From: Lactobacillus sp. MRS-253-APC-2B
Lineage (GTDB): Bacteria; Bacillota; Bacilli; Lactobacillales; Lactobacillaceae
Assembly (NCBI RefSeq): GCF_012843675.1
Contig: NZ_JABAFO010000003.1
Location: 1-64,000 of the forward strand
Length of the DNA stretch: 64,000 nucleotides
Direction: 5' to 3'
The notes under the pieces were generated by a model. It was given only the letters and a program-made list of their open reading frames with translations. It had not been told where the DNA came from and did not search any database. Each line of letters opens with the position of its first letter. Within the stretch, counting starts at the first letter, position 1. The position numbers were made by a program, and so were the translations under genes. Positions 31,297-39,738 of this stretch are shown here, one piece after another.

Positions 31297-32736
31297 CTAT
31301 AGATTTGGATCCATTTTAAAGGTTAGCTTGGACAGTTCTGCTCCCTTGGTCAGCAGATCAAACAGGTGTTGGCGGGCACGATCGTTGAAGTGCTTAGCAA
31401 TATCATGGTTCTGCGAGGTCAGATAGCTGGTTAGACGCTGGCCTTCCAACATACCGACTTGATCGTCAATAGCTTTGATTTTGCGCCTTGCCCAGGCCTG
31501 CAGCTCATTTTGATAGTCCAGGTTGTCTTTGGCAAATTCAGCATAATGGCTCTCAACTACGCTTGCCAGTGCTTCATTTAACCAATAGGCACTGCTTAGA
31601 TCCATCTTGGCTGGAAACTCGCGGTATGAGGCATCGGTATCATTGACATTGGCAAAGAAAGGAACGTAGGCACAAAACGTCGGGACGCCAAATTCGACCC
31701 ATTGAATGCACTGGGCACCACCATAGGAGTCATTGCGGGCTTGCAGAATATGCGACTGCGCCGTTCGCGAAAGTGCGATGGAACGATAGCGCCGGCGCTG
31801 TTCTGGCGTACCGCTCCCCAGTGGATCATAAGGCGTTTCGTTATAGTGCGATTTTAAGACGTATTGAATGTCTTCAACGCTGATTTTATGATCGGGCTTG
31901 CGAATAAACGGCATATCGGCTGACTCAGGCGTTTGATCCTCGGTTAGGCTGGGACTTAGATAACGCTGTGCGAACCAGACGCGCGGCGTGTTGTAATGAT
32001 GATCCTGCTTGGTATTGGTACCAAAGATATGACGAAAGTTCCAACGCTCATCGTCAGGATTCAGGTGATTATTCTCAACAAACAGCCGGATACCATCTGC
32101 CCAGGCAAAATTTTTATCATCACCAAAGTCAATGTCTTCAATGGCAATCTGGTTGGCCGCCACGGCATAACAGTCATCAGGGATGCGGACGGCAACCCAA
32201 TAGTGCCCCGTGGCGATTTCCATGTACCAAACCTCATTTTGATCGATAAACTGGATACCGTTGCCTTCAGCCGCACCATATTTGGTAATTAGGCGACCTA
32301 GATATTCAACGCCTTCCCTAGCTGAATGGATATATGGCAGCACCAGTGTCGTCAGTGAGTCTTCGGCCAGACCGTTTTTGACGTATGGATCATAGGCCAG
32401 TACTTTGGGATTGGCATAGACGGATTCCGTAGCACTTTCACCGACACCAGCCTCGTTAAAGCCGTCCTCTTCGTTTGGACCCTGGGTTTGATCAACGCTT
32501 GGTGTAGATGTGTAGCGCATACCGTCAGCTGGCAGTGGCACGGTTAATTGATTATAGGCCGAGACGTAGGTTGCGTGACGATCTTTAACGGCAGGCTGCA
32601 CCAAAAAGCGCTTGGGCTCGATTGCCTTGACACGATCCTCGTTGCGCGAGATAAAAGTTGAGCCGTCAGTTGAAGCATGTTTGCCGACCATCATCGACGT
32701 GCAGGCTGATTTCTTGAAACGATTCCATGGAGACAT
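31297..32736 (-). CDS. Dipeptidase, C69 family
   Basis: 479 residues from ATG 32736. A longer reading to 32772 is rejected because that ATG overlaps a TATAAT -10 box (TATAATG), so it would not be in the mRNA. The N-terminal nucleophile family signature is KKSACTSMMVGKHASTDGS, with the cysteine (about residue 11) exposed by self-processing. LAB PepD enzymes of this family cut a wide range of dipeptides in the cytosol. It is convergent with the C1 peptidase. The 'DGSTFISRNED' stretch is also typical. Confidence 0.92.
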   Translation of the reverse strand: MSPWNRFKKSACTSMMVGKHASTDGSTFISRNEDRVKAIEPKRFLVQPAVKDRHATYVSAYNQLTVPLPADGMRYTSTPSVDQTQGPNEEDGFNEAGVGESATESVYANPKVLAYDPYVKNGLAEDSLTTLVLPYIHSAREGVEYLGRLITKYGAAEGNGIQFIDQNEVWYMEIATGHYWVAVRIPDDCYAVAANQIAIEDIDFGDDKNFAWADGIRLFVENNHLNPDDERWNFRHIFGTNTKQDHHYNTPRVWFAQRYLSPSLTEDQTPESADMPFIRKPDHKISVEDIQYVLKSHYNETPYDPLGSGTPEQRRRYRSIALSRTAQSHILQARNDSYGGAQCIQWVEFGVPTFCAYVPFFANVNDTDASYREFPAKMDLSSAYWLNEALASVVESHYAEFAKDNLDYQNELQAWARRKIKAIDDQVGMLEGQRLTSYLTSQNHDIAKHFNDRARQHLFDLLTKGAELSKLTFKMDPNL

Positions 32737-32859
32737 TTGCTCTTCGACCTTTCTAATATGAATTTTCCCCATTATAGCGCGTTTGACCTAGAAACGATAA
32801 ATTATCCAGCTTACCATTTAAACGGCTGAAAAAAGCGCTTAACAGGGCTGTAAAATAAT

Positions 32860-32895
32860 AAAAAGCTGTCTGGCTAAATACCAAACAGCTTTTTG
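32860..32895 (-). terminator. Terminator of thrS
   Basis: AAAAGCTGT (32861-32869) pairs with ACAGCTTTT (32886-32894 region), with TGG/CCA pairs inside. The A-run gives the U-tract on the minus strand. Confidence 0.8.
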
Positions 32896-32896
32896 A

Positions 32897-34702
32897 TTAG
32901 TCTTCGCGCGAGTAGGTTGCAATATCGTGCAGAATCTCATCCATAAAGGCATCTACGGTCATACCGTTTTGATCCTTTTCACCGTACTTACGAACGGAAA
33001 CCGAGTTGTTGGCCTGTTCATCATCACCGACAACCAGCGTGTATGGAACTTTTTGCGTTTGGGCTTCACGAATCTTGTAGCCCATCTTTTCGTTCCGGTG
33101 ATCAACCTTAACCCGAATCTGAGCTGCCTTGAATTTCTTGGCCAGTTCATCAGCGTAGTCGCCATGCTTGTCATCGGAAACTGGGATAATAACGACTTGT
33201 TCAGGTGACAGCCAGGTTGGGAAGGCACCCTTGTAGATTTCCGTCAGGTAAGCAACGAAGCGTTCCATCGTGCCGACAACCCCACGGTGAATCATAACTG
33301 GACGGTGCTGCTTGCCGTCTTCACCAACATAGTGCAGATCGAACTTTTCAGGCAGCATGAAGTCCAGTTGAATCGTAGACATCGTTTCTTCGTTGCCCAG
33401 GGCCGTCTTGGTTTGGATATCCAGCTTTGGACCGTAGAAGGCAGCTTCACCTTCAGCTTCATAGTATTCCAGACCCAGTGAGTCCATAGCAGCCTTCAGC
33501 ATGGATTGCGAACGTTCCCACATTTCGTCGTTGGCAAAGTACTTTTCCGTGTTCTTAGGGTCACGGTATGACAGACGGAACGTGTAGTCAGTAATGTCAA
33601 AGTCCTTGTAAACGTCCATAATCAGCTTCAAAATCTTGGCAAATTCGTCTTGGATCTGGTCCAGAGCAACGAACGTGTGGCCATCGTTAAGCGTCATTTC
33701 ACGAACCCGTTGCAGACCAGAAAGCGCGCCGGACTTTTCGTAACGGTGCATCATTCCAAGTTCGGCAATCCGCAATGGCAATTCACGGTAGGAACGAATG
33801 TGGTGCTTGTAGACTTGAATGTGACTTGGGCAGTTCATTGGCCGTAGTTCGAGCATTTCACCGTCACCCATGTCCATTGGTGGGAACATGTCTTCGCGGT
33901 AGTGAGCCCAGTGACCAGAAGTCTTGTAGGCATCCAGGTTCATCAAAACCGGCGTGTAGACGTGTTCATAGCCATCAGCCAGTTCCTTGTCGATGATGTA
34001 GCGTTCAATCGTCCGACGAATCGTGGCACCCTTTGGCATCCAGTATGGCAGACCGGCACCAACCTTAGGATCAACAAAGAACAGATCCAACTGGTTACCG
34101 ATGACACGGTGGTCGCGTTCCTTGGCTTCTTGACGAGCCTTCAGATCGGCTTCCAGATCGTCTTTCTTGTAAAAGGCCGTCCCATAGATCCGCTGTAGCA
34201 TTGGGTTGGATGACATGCCTTTCCAGTAGGCACCGGCAACGCTGAGCAGCTTGTAGTTTTTGACCAGGTTGGCGTAAACCAGAATTGGAGCACTGGCAAC
34301 GGCCATTACACCATCCAGATCATACATGGCAACCTTGCCGTCCTTAGCGTTTTCGTTGATCAGTTCAGTTGAGAATGGATCGTCCTTGACGCTAGCCAGG
34401 GCATCATCTACGCTGACCTCTTTGAACTCAACCTTGGCTTCTGACTTGGCAATAGACTTGATGGCTGCTTCTAATTGTGGCAGTTCGTCAGCAGAAACCT
34501 GCTGTTCATCTTTGTCGGAGTCAACGTAGAAGCCGTCTTCTTCGACCGCATCGGCACCCAGACGAATGCCGGCAAATTCTTTTTGCAGTGCAGCCTTCAG
34601 CATCAGAGCGGATAATTGACGCAGGGCGTCCAAACTTTCTTTTGAGTCGCGGTCAATCTTGTTGACTGAGCCATCGACGTTCATAACAGCAACTTGAGCC
34701 AT
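32897..34702 (-). CDS. thrS: Threonyl-tRNA synthetase lacking TGS and editing residues
   Basis: 601 residues against about 640-645 usual. The class II core and anticodon-binding domain are intact: motif 2 and zinc ligands in [19 protein letters not shown] and [14 protein letters not shown], and the C-terminal VRKYGEKDQ region. The N-terminal TGS domain is missing. The editing domain remains in outline ([26 protein letters not shown]) but its HxxxH motif is replaced by RQLSALML and the CxxxH by VASAPILVY. It should charge tRNA-Thr but not clear mischarged Ser by the usual zinc-like site. A T-box leader controls it. Confidence 0.92.
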   Translation of the reverse strand: MAQVAVMNVDGSVNKIDRDSKESLDALRQLSALMLKAALQKEFAGIRLGADAVEEDGFYVDSDKDEQQVSADELPQLEAAIKSIAKSEAKVEFKEVSVDDALASVKDDPFSTELINENAKDGKVAMYDLDGVMAVASAPILVYANLVKNYKLLSVAGAYWKGMSSNPMLQRIYGTAFYKKDDLEADLKARQEAKERDHRVIGNQLDLFFVDPKVGAGLPYWMPKGATIRRTIERYIIDKELADGYEHVYTPVLMNLDAYKTSGHWAHYREDMFPPMDMGDGEMLELRPMNCPSHIQVYKHHIRSYRELPLRIAELGMMHRYEKSGALSGLQRVREMTLNDGHTFVALDQIQDEFAKILKLIMDVYKDFDITDYTFRLSYRDPKNTEKYFANDEMWERSQSMLKAAMDSLGLEYYEAEGEAAFYGPKLDIQTKTALGNEETMSTIQLDFMLPEKFDLHYVGEDGKQHRPVMIHRGVVGTMERFVAYLTEIYKGAFPTWLSPEQVVIIPVSDDKHGDYADELAKKFKAAQIRVKVDHRNEKMGYKIREAQTQKVPYTLVVGDDEQANNSVSVRKYGEKDQNGMTVDAFMDEILHDIATYSRED

Positions 34703-34729
34703 GTAAAATCTCTCCTTTGTGGTAATAAA

Positions 34730-34983
34730 AAACGTCCCTTTGACTGTCTAAGACAATCAAAGGGACGTTGGTTGGTAACATAATCAGCGTGGTTCCACCC
34801 TAATTTACGGCGCACTAATGGCGTCGCCTCTTAAGTGTGGTAACGGACACGACCCGACTGACCTTATCTCGGCCAGTGACAATTCAAAAAGGTGGTACGC
34901 TGATGTGCTTGGTCAACGGTACTTCCAGCCAAGGTACCGACTCCCTGGATAACCAGCCGCATCAGGCATGTCCTTTGTCATTA
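34730..34983 (-). promoter_or_regulatory. T-box riboswitch upstream of thrS
   Basis: The minus-strand leader contains the conserved T-box AGGGTGGAACCACG (complement of 34784-34802). A long stem I with a candidate specifier ACC (threonine) lies near 34895. The terminator AACGTCCCTTTG... pairs with its partner before a TTTTTT run (34730-34770). Uncharged tRNA-Thr pairs with specifier and T-box, forms the antiterminator and allows thrS transcription. The T-box itself is unmistakable; the exact specifier position was placed by eye. Confidence 0.93.
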
Positions 34984-34989
34984 GTTTGA

Positions 34990-35018
34990 ATTATATGCAC
35001 CTGTCTGGATCGTGTCAA
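34990..35018 (-). promoter_or_regulatory. thrS promoter
   Basis: Perfect hexamers: TTGACA (complement of 35013-35018), 17 bp, TATAAT (complement of 34990-34995). It fires into the T-box leader. Confidence 0.9.
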
Positions 35019-35038
35019 GACTGATTTGAAAATCTTGA

Positions 35039-35920
35039 CTATTGAGCACCGCCATCCTGGGTAGGGCCACCGGTGTTGCCGCTGACGGATTCAGAAGGCG
35101 TATTGGTATTGGTTGAACTGCTGTTGCCGTTGCTATTGCTACTGTTGCCACTATTGCCAGAGTTACCGTAGTTGCTGCCGCCTTGATAGCTGCTATTGCC
35201 ATTGCCGGTTGTTTGGTTATTGTTGTTGGCAGTTGTTTGACTGGATGAGCTGGCCGCTGGAGTAGATGATGAATTCGTCGTAGTACTTGGTACGTAATAC
35301 GAATCCTGATCATTGGTGTCGTAGTTGGCTTCATAAGATGAGCTGGAAGAAGAATGCTTCTTTTTGTGGCTGCTGGACTTCTTTGAGTTGCTGGATTTTT
35401 TCTTAGAAGACGTGGAGACGGTCGTATCGCTGGAATTGTCGGTCACGGGATTCTGCTGCTTGACGGCAAAGACGATGACCATGACGATCAAGACTGCTAA
35501 AAGGATTCCCAAAGCAATTTTAAAGGGACGATGACCAGGCTTTTTGTTTTTTGGTTGCTTGTTTTTGCCTGATTTAGCGCCTAAGCTGGTCATTTTAGCG
35601 GCAGTTGCCTGACCATTGCGCGAGCCCAGTCGATCCTGGCTGCGACTGGAACGAGTGTCATTGCTGATTGGCTGGGAGTTCATGCCAGAGCGCGTACCAT
35701 TAGTAGTTGGCTGAGCATTAATACTCAGATCGGAATTGCTTTGCGATGAGCGCTTGGCTTGCTTATCTAATTTAAACGTTGGCGCAGCTTCTTTTTTAGC
35801 CGTGCGATCAGCTTTTTTATCAAAGAAGAAATGCGTCTTTTTTTCTGGGCGCTTGTTTGGTTGATCGTATAGTTCAACTCGGCTTGGGCGTCGCTTTTCT
35901 TTATTATCGTGGTTGTCCAA
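35039..35920 (-). CDS. Serine-rich single-pass membrane protein
   Basis: 293 residues, unrecognised. I prefer the TTG start at 35920 because GAGGTG lies 6 bases upstream; a GTG at 35929 sits inside that ribosome site. Residues 1-130 are basic and hydrophilic. One membrane segment follows (FKIALGILLAVLIVMVIVFA, about 132-152), then about 140 residues of Ser/Thr/Asn/Gly low complexity with poly-Ser and lysine (KKKSSNSKKSSSHKKKHSSS). By the positive-inside rule the tail faces outside, possibly as a glycosylated or wall-spanning stalk. No sorting motif or LysM is seen. It may be co-transcribed after mntH or have its own promoter. Confidence 0.75.
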   Translation of the reverse strand: MDNHDNKEKRRPSRVELYDQPNKRPEKKTHFFFDKKADRTAKKEAAPTFKLDKQAKRSSQSNSDLSINAQPTTNGTRSGMNSQPISNDTRSSRSQDRLGSRNGQATAAKMTSLGAKSGKNKQPKNKKPGHRPFKIALGILLAVLIVMVIVFAVKQQNPVTDNSSDTTVSTSSKKKSSNSKKSSSHKKKHSSSSSSYEANYDTNDQDSYYVPSTTTNSSSTPAASSSSQTTANNNNQTTGNGNSSYQGGSNYGNSGNSGNSSNSNGNSSSTNTNTPSESVSGNTGGPTQDGGAQ

Positions 35921-36004
35921 AATATTCACCTCAAAATTATTTTGGCCGCGCAGTCAGCATAACGCGGCTGATGCCTAAACACAGGATATTATACACCAAA
36001 AATA

Positions 36005-36044
36005 CTAAAAACCGTTCGAAGCAAAGCGTTCAAACGGTTTTTTA
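36005..36044 (-). terminator. Terminator of mntH
   Basis: AAACCGTT (36009-36016) pairs with AACGGTTT (36033-36040) with an inner GAA/TTC helix. A-run on the left gives the minus-strand U-tract. Confidence 0.8.
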
Positions 36045-36069
36045 TTGATAAATTAAAATATTTATTTTA

Positions 36070-37665
36070 TTAATCTTGACTAGCTGGCTTTTGATCATCT
36101 TTGGATTCCCAAGGATGATGAATGCCTTCTGCAACGAGCCGCTTGTTGCCTTTGTACATGTCGTAGATCGTCCAAGCTAACAGCAATAAGATAGCCACAA
36201 TGGAGATCCAAGCCAATACATCAGCCGTACCCTTTTGCCAGATGCCAAAGCCTTCGAAAGTACTTGGCAGATTGTAGAGGTTTAGGAATGTCAGCGAAAT
36301 AACTGACAGCCAACCACAGACCTTAACCCAGCCAGAGTTTTTGAACTCACCCATTTCATCTTTGCTGTCGGTCATCAAAAGCAGTGGCAGCATTGAGAAC
36401 GGCAAGGCAAAGGCCAAGAAGACCTGTGAGTTTTCCATCAGCATGTTCAACGCAGCGTGTTGCTGAATGGCATTGTCCTTAGCCGTCATCGCCACACACA
36501 GCAGTACTGGTACAACGGAGATTAAACGGGTAACCAGCCGCCGAGCCCATAATGGCATCTTCATGTGAACAAAACCTTCCATGATAACCTGACCAGTCAA
36601 GGTACCGGTAATCGTAGAATTTTGCCCAGAAGCCAACAGCGCAACTGCAAACAGTGTTGACAGCAGACCGGACTTGGCTACTGAGATCAAAATCGGGTTG
36701 CTCAGCATTGACGTGTTGCTTAATGCCTCATACAGACCAAAGAAAGAAGTATCCTTAACCGTACCAGATTTAAATACGGCAACCCCCATAATCAAAAGCA
36801 GACAGTTAACCAAGAAGGCAGCTGACAGCTGAATGTTGGAGTCCCAAGCAGTAAAACGGATCGTCTGCTTGATGTCTTCTGCATCAGTATGATCGATTTT
36901 ACGCGTTTGCGAAATAGCGGAGTGTAAGTAGAGGTTGTGAGGCATTACAGTCGCCCCGATAATCCCCAAAGAGCCAGACAGCGGCGTAATACCCAAGCGT
37001 TGTGGTTCAGTTGCTACGGCACCTGCTGAAGGAAGCAGACCGGCAAAAGCAGCGCTCCAGTTTGGATCGGATAGTGCAACTTCATAAACAAAGACGAACA
37101 GGATAACTAAAATCAAGCAGACAACAATTGCTTCAATCTTGCGGAAACCGATTTTAGTCAACAGCAGCAGAACTAAGACGTCCAATACTGTGATGAAGAC
37201 CGCTGGAATCAATGAAATATGGAATAAAAGGTTTAGGGCGATTGCCGCACCAATAACTTCGGCAATATCAGTTGCCATAATTGCAAGCTCGGTCATAATC
37301 CACAAAACGATACCGAGCGCCTTCCCTGTACGAGCTCGAATGGCTTGGGCCAAGTCCATTTCACTCACGATCCCAAGTTTGGCAGCCATGTATTGAAGCA
37401 GCATCGCAATCAAACTTGAAATCAGGATGGTCGTCATTAAGGTATAACCGAATGCCTGACCACCAGTGATCGAAGTAGACCAGTTACCAGGATCCATGTA
37501 GCCGACAGCAACCAATGCGCCAGGTCCGGAATAAGCTAAAAGTGTCTTCCAGAAACCTTTACCTTTAGGAACTTCAACGGTGCCGTTGATTTCTTCAAGT
37601 GATTTGCCGTTAGCATACTCGATCAGTTTGTGCTTGCGGCGTTGGTCATTCGTGTTGTTATCCAC
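36070..37665 (-). CDS. mntH: Manganese transporter MntH (Nramp family)
   Basis: 531 residues with about 11-12 membrane helices. The two Nramp metal-site motifs are present: DPGNW in helix 1 (GYMDPGNWSTSI) and MPHNLYLHS in helix 6. The transport motif around helix 8-9 (GQNSTITGTLTGQ) is also conserved. It imports Mn2+ with protons; lactobacilli accumulate manganese as an antioxidant. GTG start at 37665 with AAGGTGGG upstream. A palindrome like a DtxR/MntR operator lies 73 bp upstream. Confidence 0.95.
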   Translation of the reverse strand: MDNNTNDQRRKHKLIEYANGKSLEEINGTVEVPKGKGFWKTLLAYSGPGALVAVGYMDPGNWSTSITGGQAFGYTLMTTILISSLIAMLLQYMAAKLGIVSEMDLAQAIRARTGKALGIVLWIMTELAIMATDIAEVIGAAIALNLLFHISLIPAVFITVLDVLVLLLLTKIGFRKIEAIVVCLILVILFVFVYEVALSDPNWSAAFAGLLPSAGAVATEPQRLGITPLSGSLGIIGATVMPHNLYLHSAISQTRKIDHTDAEDIKQTIRFTAWDSNIQLSAAFLVNCLLLIMGVAVFKSGTVKDTSFFGLYEALSNTSMLSNPILISVAKSGLLSTLFAVALLASGQNSTITGTLTGQVIMEGFVHMKMPLWARRLVTRLISVVPVLLCVAMTAKDNAIQQHAALNMLMENSQVFLAFALPFSMLPLLLMTDSKDEMGEFKNSGWVKVCGWLSVISLTFLNLYNLPSTFEGFGIWQKGTADVLAWISIVAILLLLAWTIYDMYKGNKRLVAEGIHHPWESKDDQKPASQD

Positions 37666-37693
37666 GGTAAACCCACCTTTCTTAATTGAAAAT

Positions 37694-37751
37694 TTGCATT
37701 ACCCAATAAAAAACGTTTAATGCAATAAAACACCTTTGTTAGGCTAACATA
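37694..37751 (-). promoter_or_regulatory. mntH control region with MntR-like operator
   Basis: GTTAGGCTAAC (37738-37748) is an almost perfect palindrome resembling DtxR/MntR-family sites (TTAGGTTAGCCTAACC-type). Nearer the gene, TTGCATTA (37694-37701) and TAATGCAA (37718-37725) form a second inverted repeat that could fold in the mRNA leader. Promoter hexamers are not clear to me. Repression by Mn-loaded MntR is inferred. Confidence 0.5.
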
Positions 37752-37950
37752 AAAATTAAAGTCCTGCAATGGAAGAATGCCTATCTAACGGTATTTTACA
37801 GCAATTTTACATTGGCAATCAAATGATAGCGATCTTGATATGCTTAATATTGAAACGCTTACGATTTTTTGTCGCGAAAAATTCAAAAAAATTAATCATC
37901 AAAAATCAAGCGTTATCATATAGTTAAAACGATCGCTTAATGTCAAACGA

Positions 37951-38003
37951 TTATCAAAAATAGTGATAACCGGTTGACATACGATTGAGACCTGGATTAT
38001 ACT
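37951..38003 (+). promoter_or_regulatory. Promoter and candidate operator of the alcohol dehydrogenase
   Basis: TTGACA (37974-37979), 18 bp, TATACT (37998-38003). Directly upstream lies an inverted repeat TTATCA (37951-37956) / TGATAA (37964-37969). The 37752-37950 stretch is AT-rich and contains further CGTT/AACG-type motifs but no gene. Confidence 0.7.
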
Positions 38004-38052
38004 ATTGGCAAAATTTAAATTAATGTTTTCACAAAGAAAGAGGTATAAATCA

Positions 38053-39063
38053 ATGAAGGCACTTGTATTACAAGGTATTAAAGATCTTGCCGTTCAAGAA
38101 TATGACATTCCTGAAATCAAGCCAGATGAAGTTTTGATTCACACGGCCTACGCTGGTATCTGTGGTACTGACAAGGCACTGTACGCTGGTCTGCCGGGTT
38201 CTGCTTCTGCAGTTCCACCAATCGTACTTGGCCACGAAAACTCTGGTGTCGTAGCCAAGGTTGGCGATGCCGTTACCAACGTTAAGGTTGGCGACCGCGT
38301 AACCGTTGACCCTAACATCTACTGTGGTCAATGCAAGTACTGCCGGACCTCACGCCCTGAACTGTGTGAACACCTGGATGCCGTTGGTGTTACGCGTGAC
38401 GGTGGTTTTGAAGAATACTTCACGGCGCCAGCCAAGGTTGTCTACCAAGTTCCTGACAATGTTTCCCTGAAGGCTGCAGCCGTTGTAGAGCCAATTTCTT
38501 GTGCAATGCACGGTGTTGACCTGTTGACTACGCACCCATACCAAAAAGCACTGGTCTTAGGTGACGGTTTTGAAGGTCAACTGTTTGCTCAAATCCTGAA
38601 GGCACGCGGCATTCACGAAGTAACGCTGGCAGGTCGCTCTGATGAAAAGCTGGCTAACAACCGCGAACACTTCGGCGTTAAGACGATCAACACGACCAAG
38701 GAAGAAATTCCAGCCGATGCTTTTGACATCGTTGTTGAAGCCGTTGGTCTGCCACAGACGCAAGAACAATGTCTGGCAGCCGCTGCCAAGGGTGCTCAGG
38801 TTCTGATGTTTGGTGTTGGTAATCCAGATGCTAAGTTCTCTGTCAACACTTACGACGTTTTCAAGAAGCAGTTGACGATTCAAGGTGCCTTCATCAACCC
38901 TTACACGTTTGAAGACTCAATTGCACTGCTGGCTAGCGGCAAGGTTGATCCACTGCCATTGTTCTCTCATGAACTGGCCTTCAATGAAGTAGAAGACTTT
39001 GTCAGCGGTAAGCTGGGCAAGGTTTCCAAGGCCGTTGTCAAGGTTGGCGGCGAAGAAGCCTAA
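38053..39063 (+). CDS. Zinc-dependent alcohol/polyol dehydrogenase (MDR family)
   Basis: 336 residues from ATG 38053 with AGAGG upstream; an in-frame extension to 38005 overlaps the promoter and is dropped. Catalytic zinc ligands: Cys37 (GICGTD), His61-Glu62 (GHENSG). Structural zinc ligands: Cys91, 94, 97, 105 (CGQCKYCRTSRPELC). The NAD site is GDGFEG. This is the sorbitol/butanediol/galactitol-phosphate dehydrogenase branch; the substrate cannot be fixed from sequence. Codon use looks highly optimised (many GTT, CTG, AAG), suggesting strong expression. It stands alone with its own promoter and terminator. Confidence 0.85.
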   Translation: MKALVLQGIKDLAVQEYDIPEIKPDEVLIHTAYAGICGTDKALYAGLPGSASAVPPIVLGHENSGVVAKVGDAVTNVKVGDRVTVDPNIYCGQCKYCRTSRPELCEHLDAVGVTRDGGFEEYFTAPAKVVYQVPDNVSLKAAAVVEPISCAMHGVDLLTTHPYQKALVLGDGFEGQLFAQILKARGIHEVTLAGRSDEKLANNREHFGVKTINTTKEEIPADAFDIVVEAVGLPQTQEQCLAAAAKGAQVLMFGVGNPDAKFSVNTYDVFKKQLTIQGAFINPYTFEDSIALLASGKVDPLPLFSHELAFNEVEDFVSGKLGKVSKAVVKVGGEEA

Positions 39064-39083
39064 CTCACTTAGATAAAATGTTC

Positions 39084-39116
39084 AAAACAGTCGTCAAAAT
39101 GGCGGCTGTTTTTTAT
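39084..39116 (+). terminator. Terminator of the alcohol dehydrogenase
   Basis: AAAACAGTCG (39084-39093) pairs with CGGCTGTTTT (39103-39112), followed by more T. Confidence 0.85.
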
Positions 39117-39125
39117 TGTCTAAAG

Positions 39126-39178
39126 TTGACACGGTGTCACTATCGCGGTATGATCACATAGTAGTTGACACGGTGTCA
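39126..39178 (+). promoter_or_regulatory. tetR-ABC promoter flanked by two identical operators
   Basis: The promoter is TTGACA (39126-39131), 17 bp, TATGAT (39149-39154). The 13-bp palindrome TGACACGGTGTCA occurs twice, at 39127-39139 (covering the -35) and 39166-39178 (just downstream of the expected start), centres 39 bp apart. The arrangement is typical of tight autoregulation by the TetR-family product of the first gene, 23 bp away. Confidence 0.88.
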
Positions 39179-39201
39179 CTTAATTAGGAGGGGGAATTCA
39201 G

Positions 39202-39738
39202 ATGCCGACCAGTACTTTTGAAAATTTGAATCATGAAAAACGGCAAAAAATTGAGCAGGCCCTGCTGCATGAGTTTAGTGAGCATTCACTGGCAACGGCA
39301 CAGGTAGCGCGGATCGTTAAAGAGGCCGAAATTGCTCGTGGCGCATTCTATAAGTATTTTGCCGACTTAAAAGATGCTTATCAGTATCTGTATGCTAAGG
39401 CAATGCAGGATATTCACCAAAACGTGGCAACCACGCCGCACCAGTTGATGAGTGCCCAGGACTATTTTGAATGGACGCGTGCATTCGTGCAAAAGGTCCA
39501 TGGCAGCCGCTATTATGATCTGATCAAGCTTCATCTGCGGTGTAACGAAGGAATACTGCCGATGCATCCAGTTTCGAAAATCCCGGCCTTGCAGTGGACC
39601 ATCATGACGATCAATCATGCGGCAATCAAGGAGTGCCTGAATTTTCCCGATGAACAGACAATGATTTTACAGCGTTTGTTGCAGGCTCTGCAGCGCTTAT
39701 TAGAAAACGAAGGTGATAAAAATGTTTCTGGCCGTTAA
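39202..39738 (+). CDS. TetR-family transcriptional regulator
   Basis: 178 residues. The N-terminal helix-turn-helix (about 10-55) includes LATAQVARIVKEAEIARGAF and YKYFADLKDAYQYLY, the TetR signature. The C-terminal half is the ligand/dimer domain with no recognisable ligand. AGGAGGGGG precedes the ATG. The twin palindromes in its promoter are the likely binding sites. It overlaps the permease gene by 17 bp, so regulator, permease and ATPase form one operon and the ligand is probably the exporter's substrate. Confidence 0.9.
   Translation: MPTSTFENLNHEKRQKIEQALLHEFSEHSLATAQVARIVKEAEIARGAFYKYFADLKDAYQYLYAKAMQDIHQNVATTPHQLMSAQDYFEWTRAFVQKVHGSRYYDLIKLHLRCNEGILPMHPVSKIPALQWTIMTINHAAIKECLNFPDEQTMILQRLLQALQRLLENEGDKNVSGR

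Noticed and set aside
32737-32772. Longer N-terminus for the C69 dipeptidase starting at 32772
   Set aside because: That ATG overlaps a TATAAT -10 box and puts extra residues before the nucleophile region; ATG 32736 fits the family.
37850-37870. cre-like TGAAACGCTTACG before the alcohol dehydrogenase
   Set aside because: One base short of the consensus spacing and missing the central CG alignment; too weak to call.
38557-38600. Apparently degenerate NAD-binding loop of the dehydrogenase (GDGFEG)
   Set aside because: It still satisfies GxGxxG, so there is no reason to call the enzyme defective.
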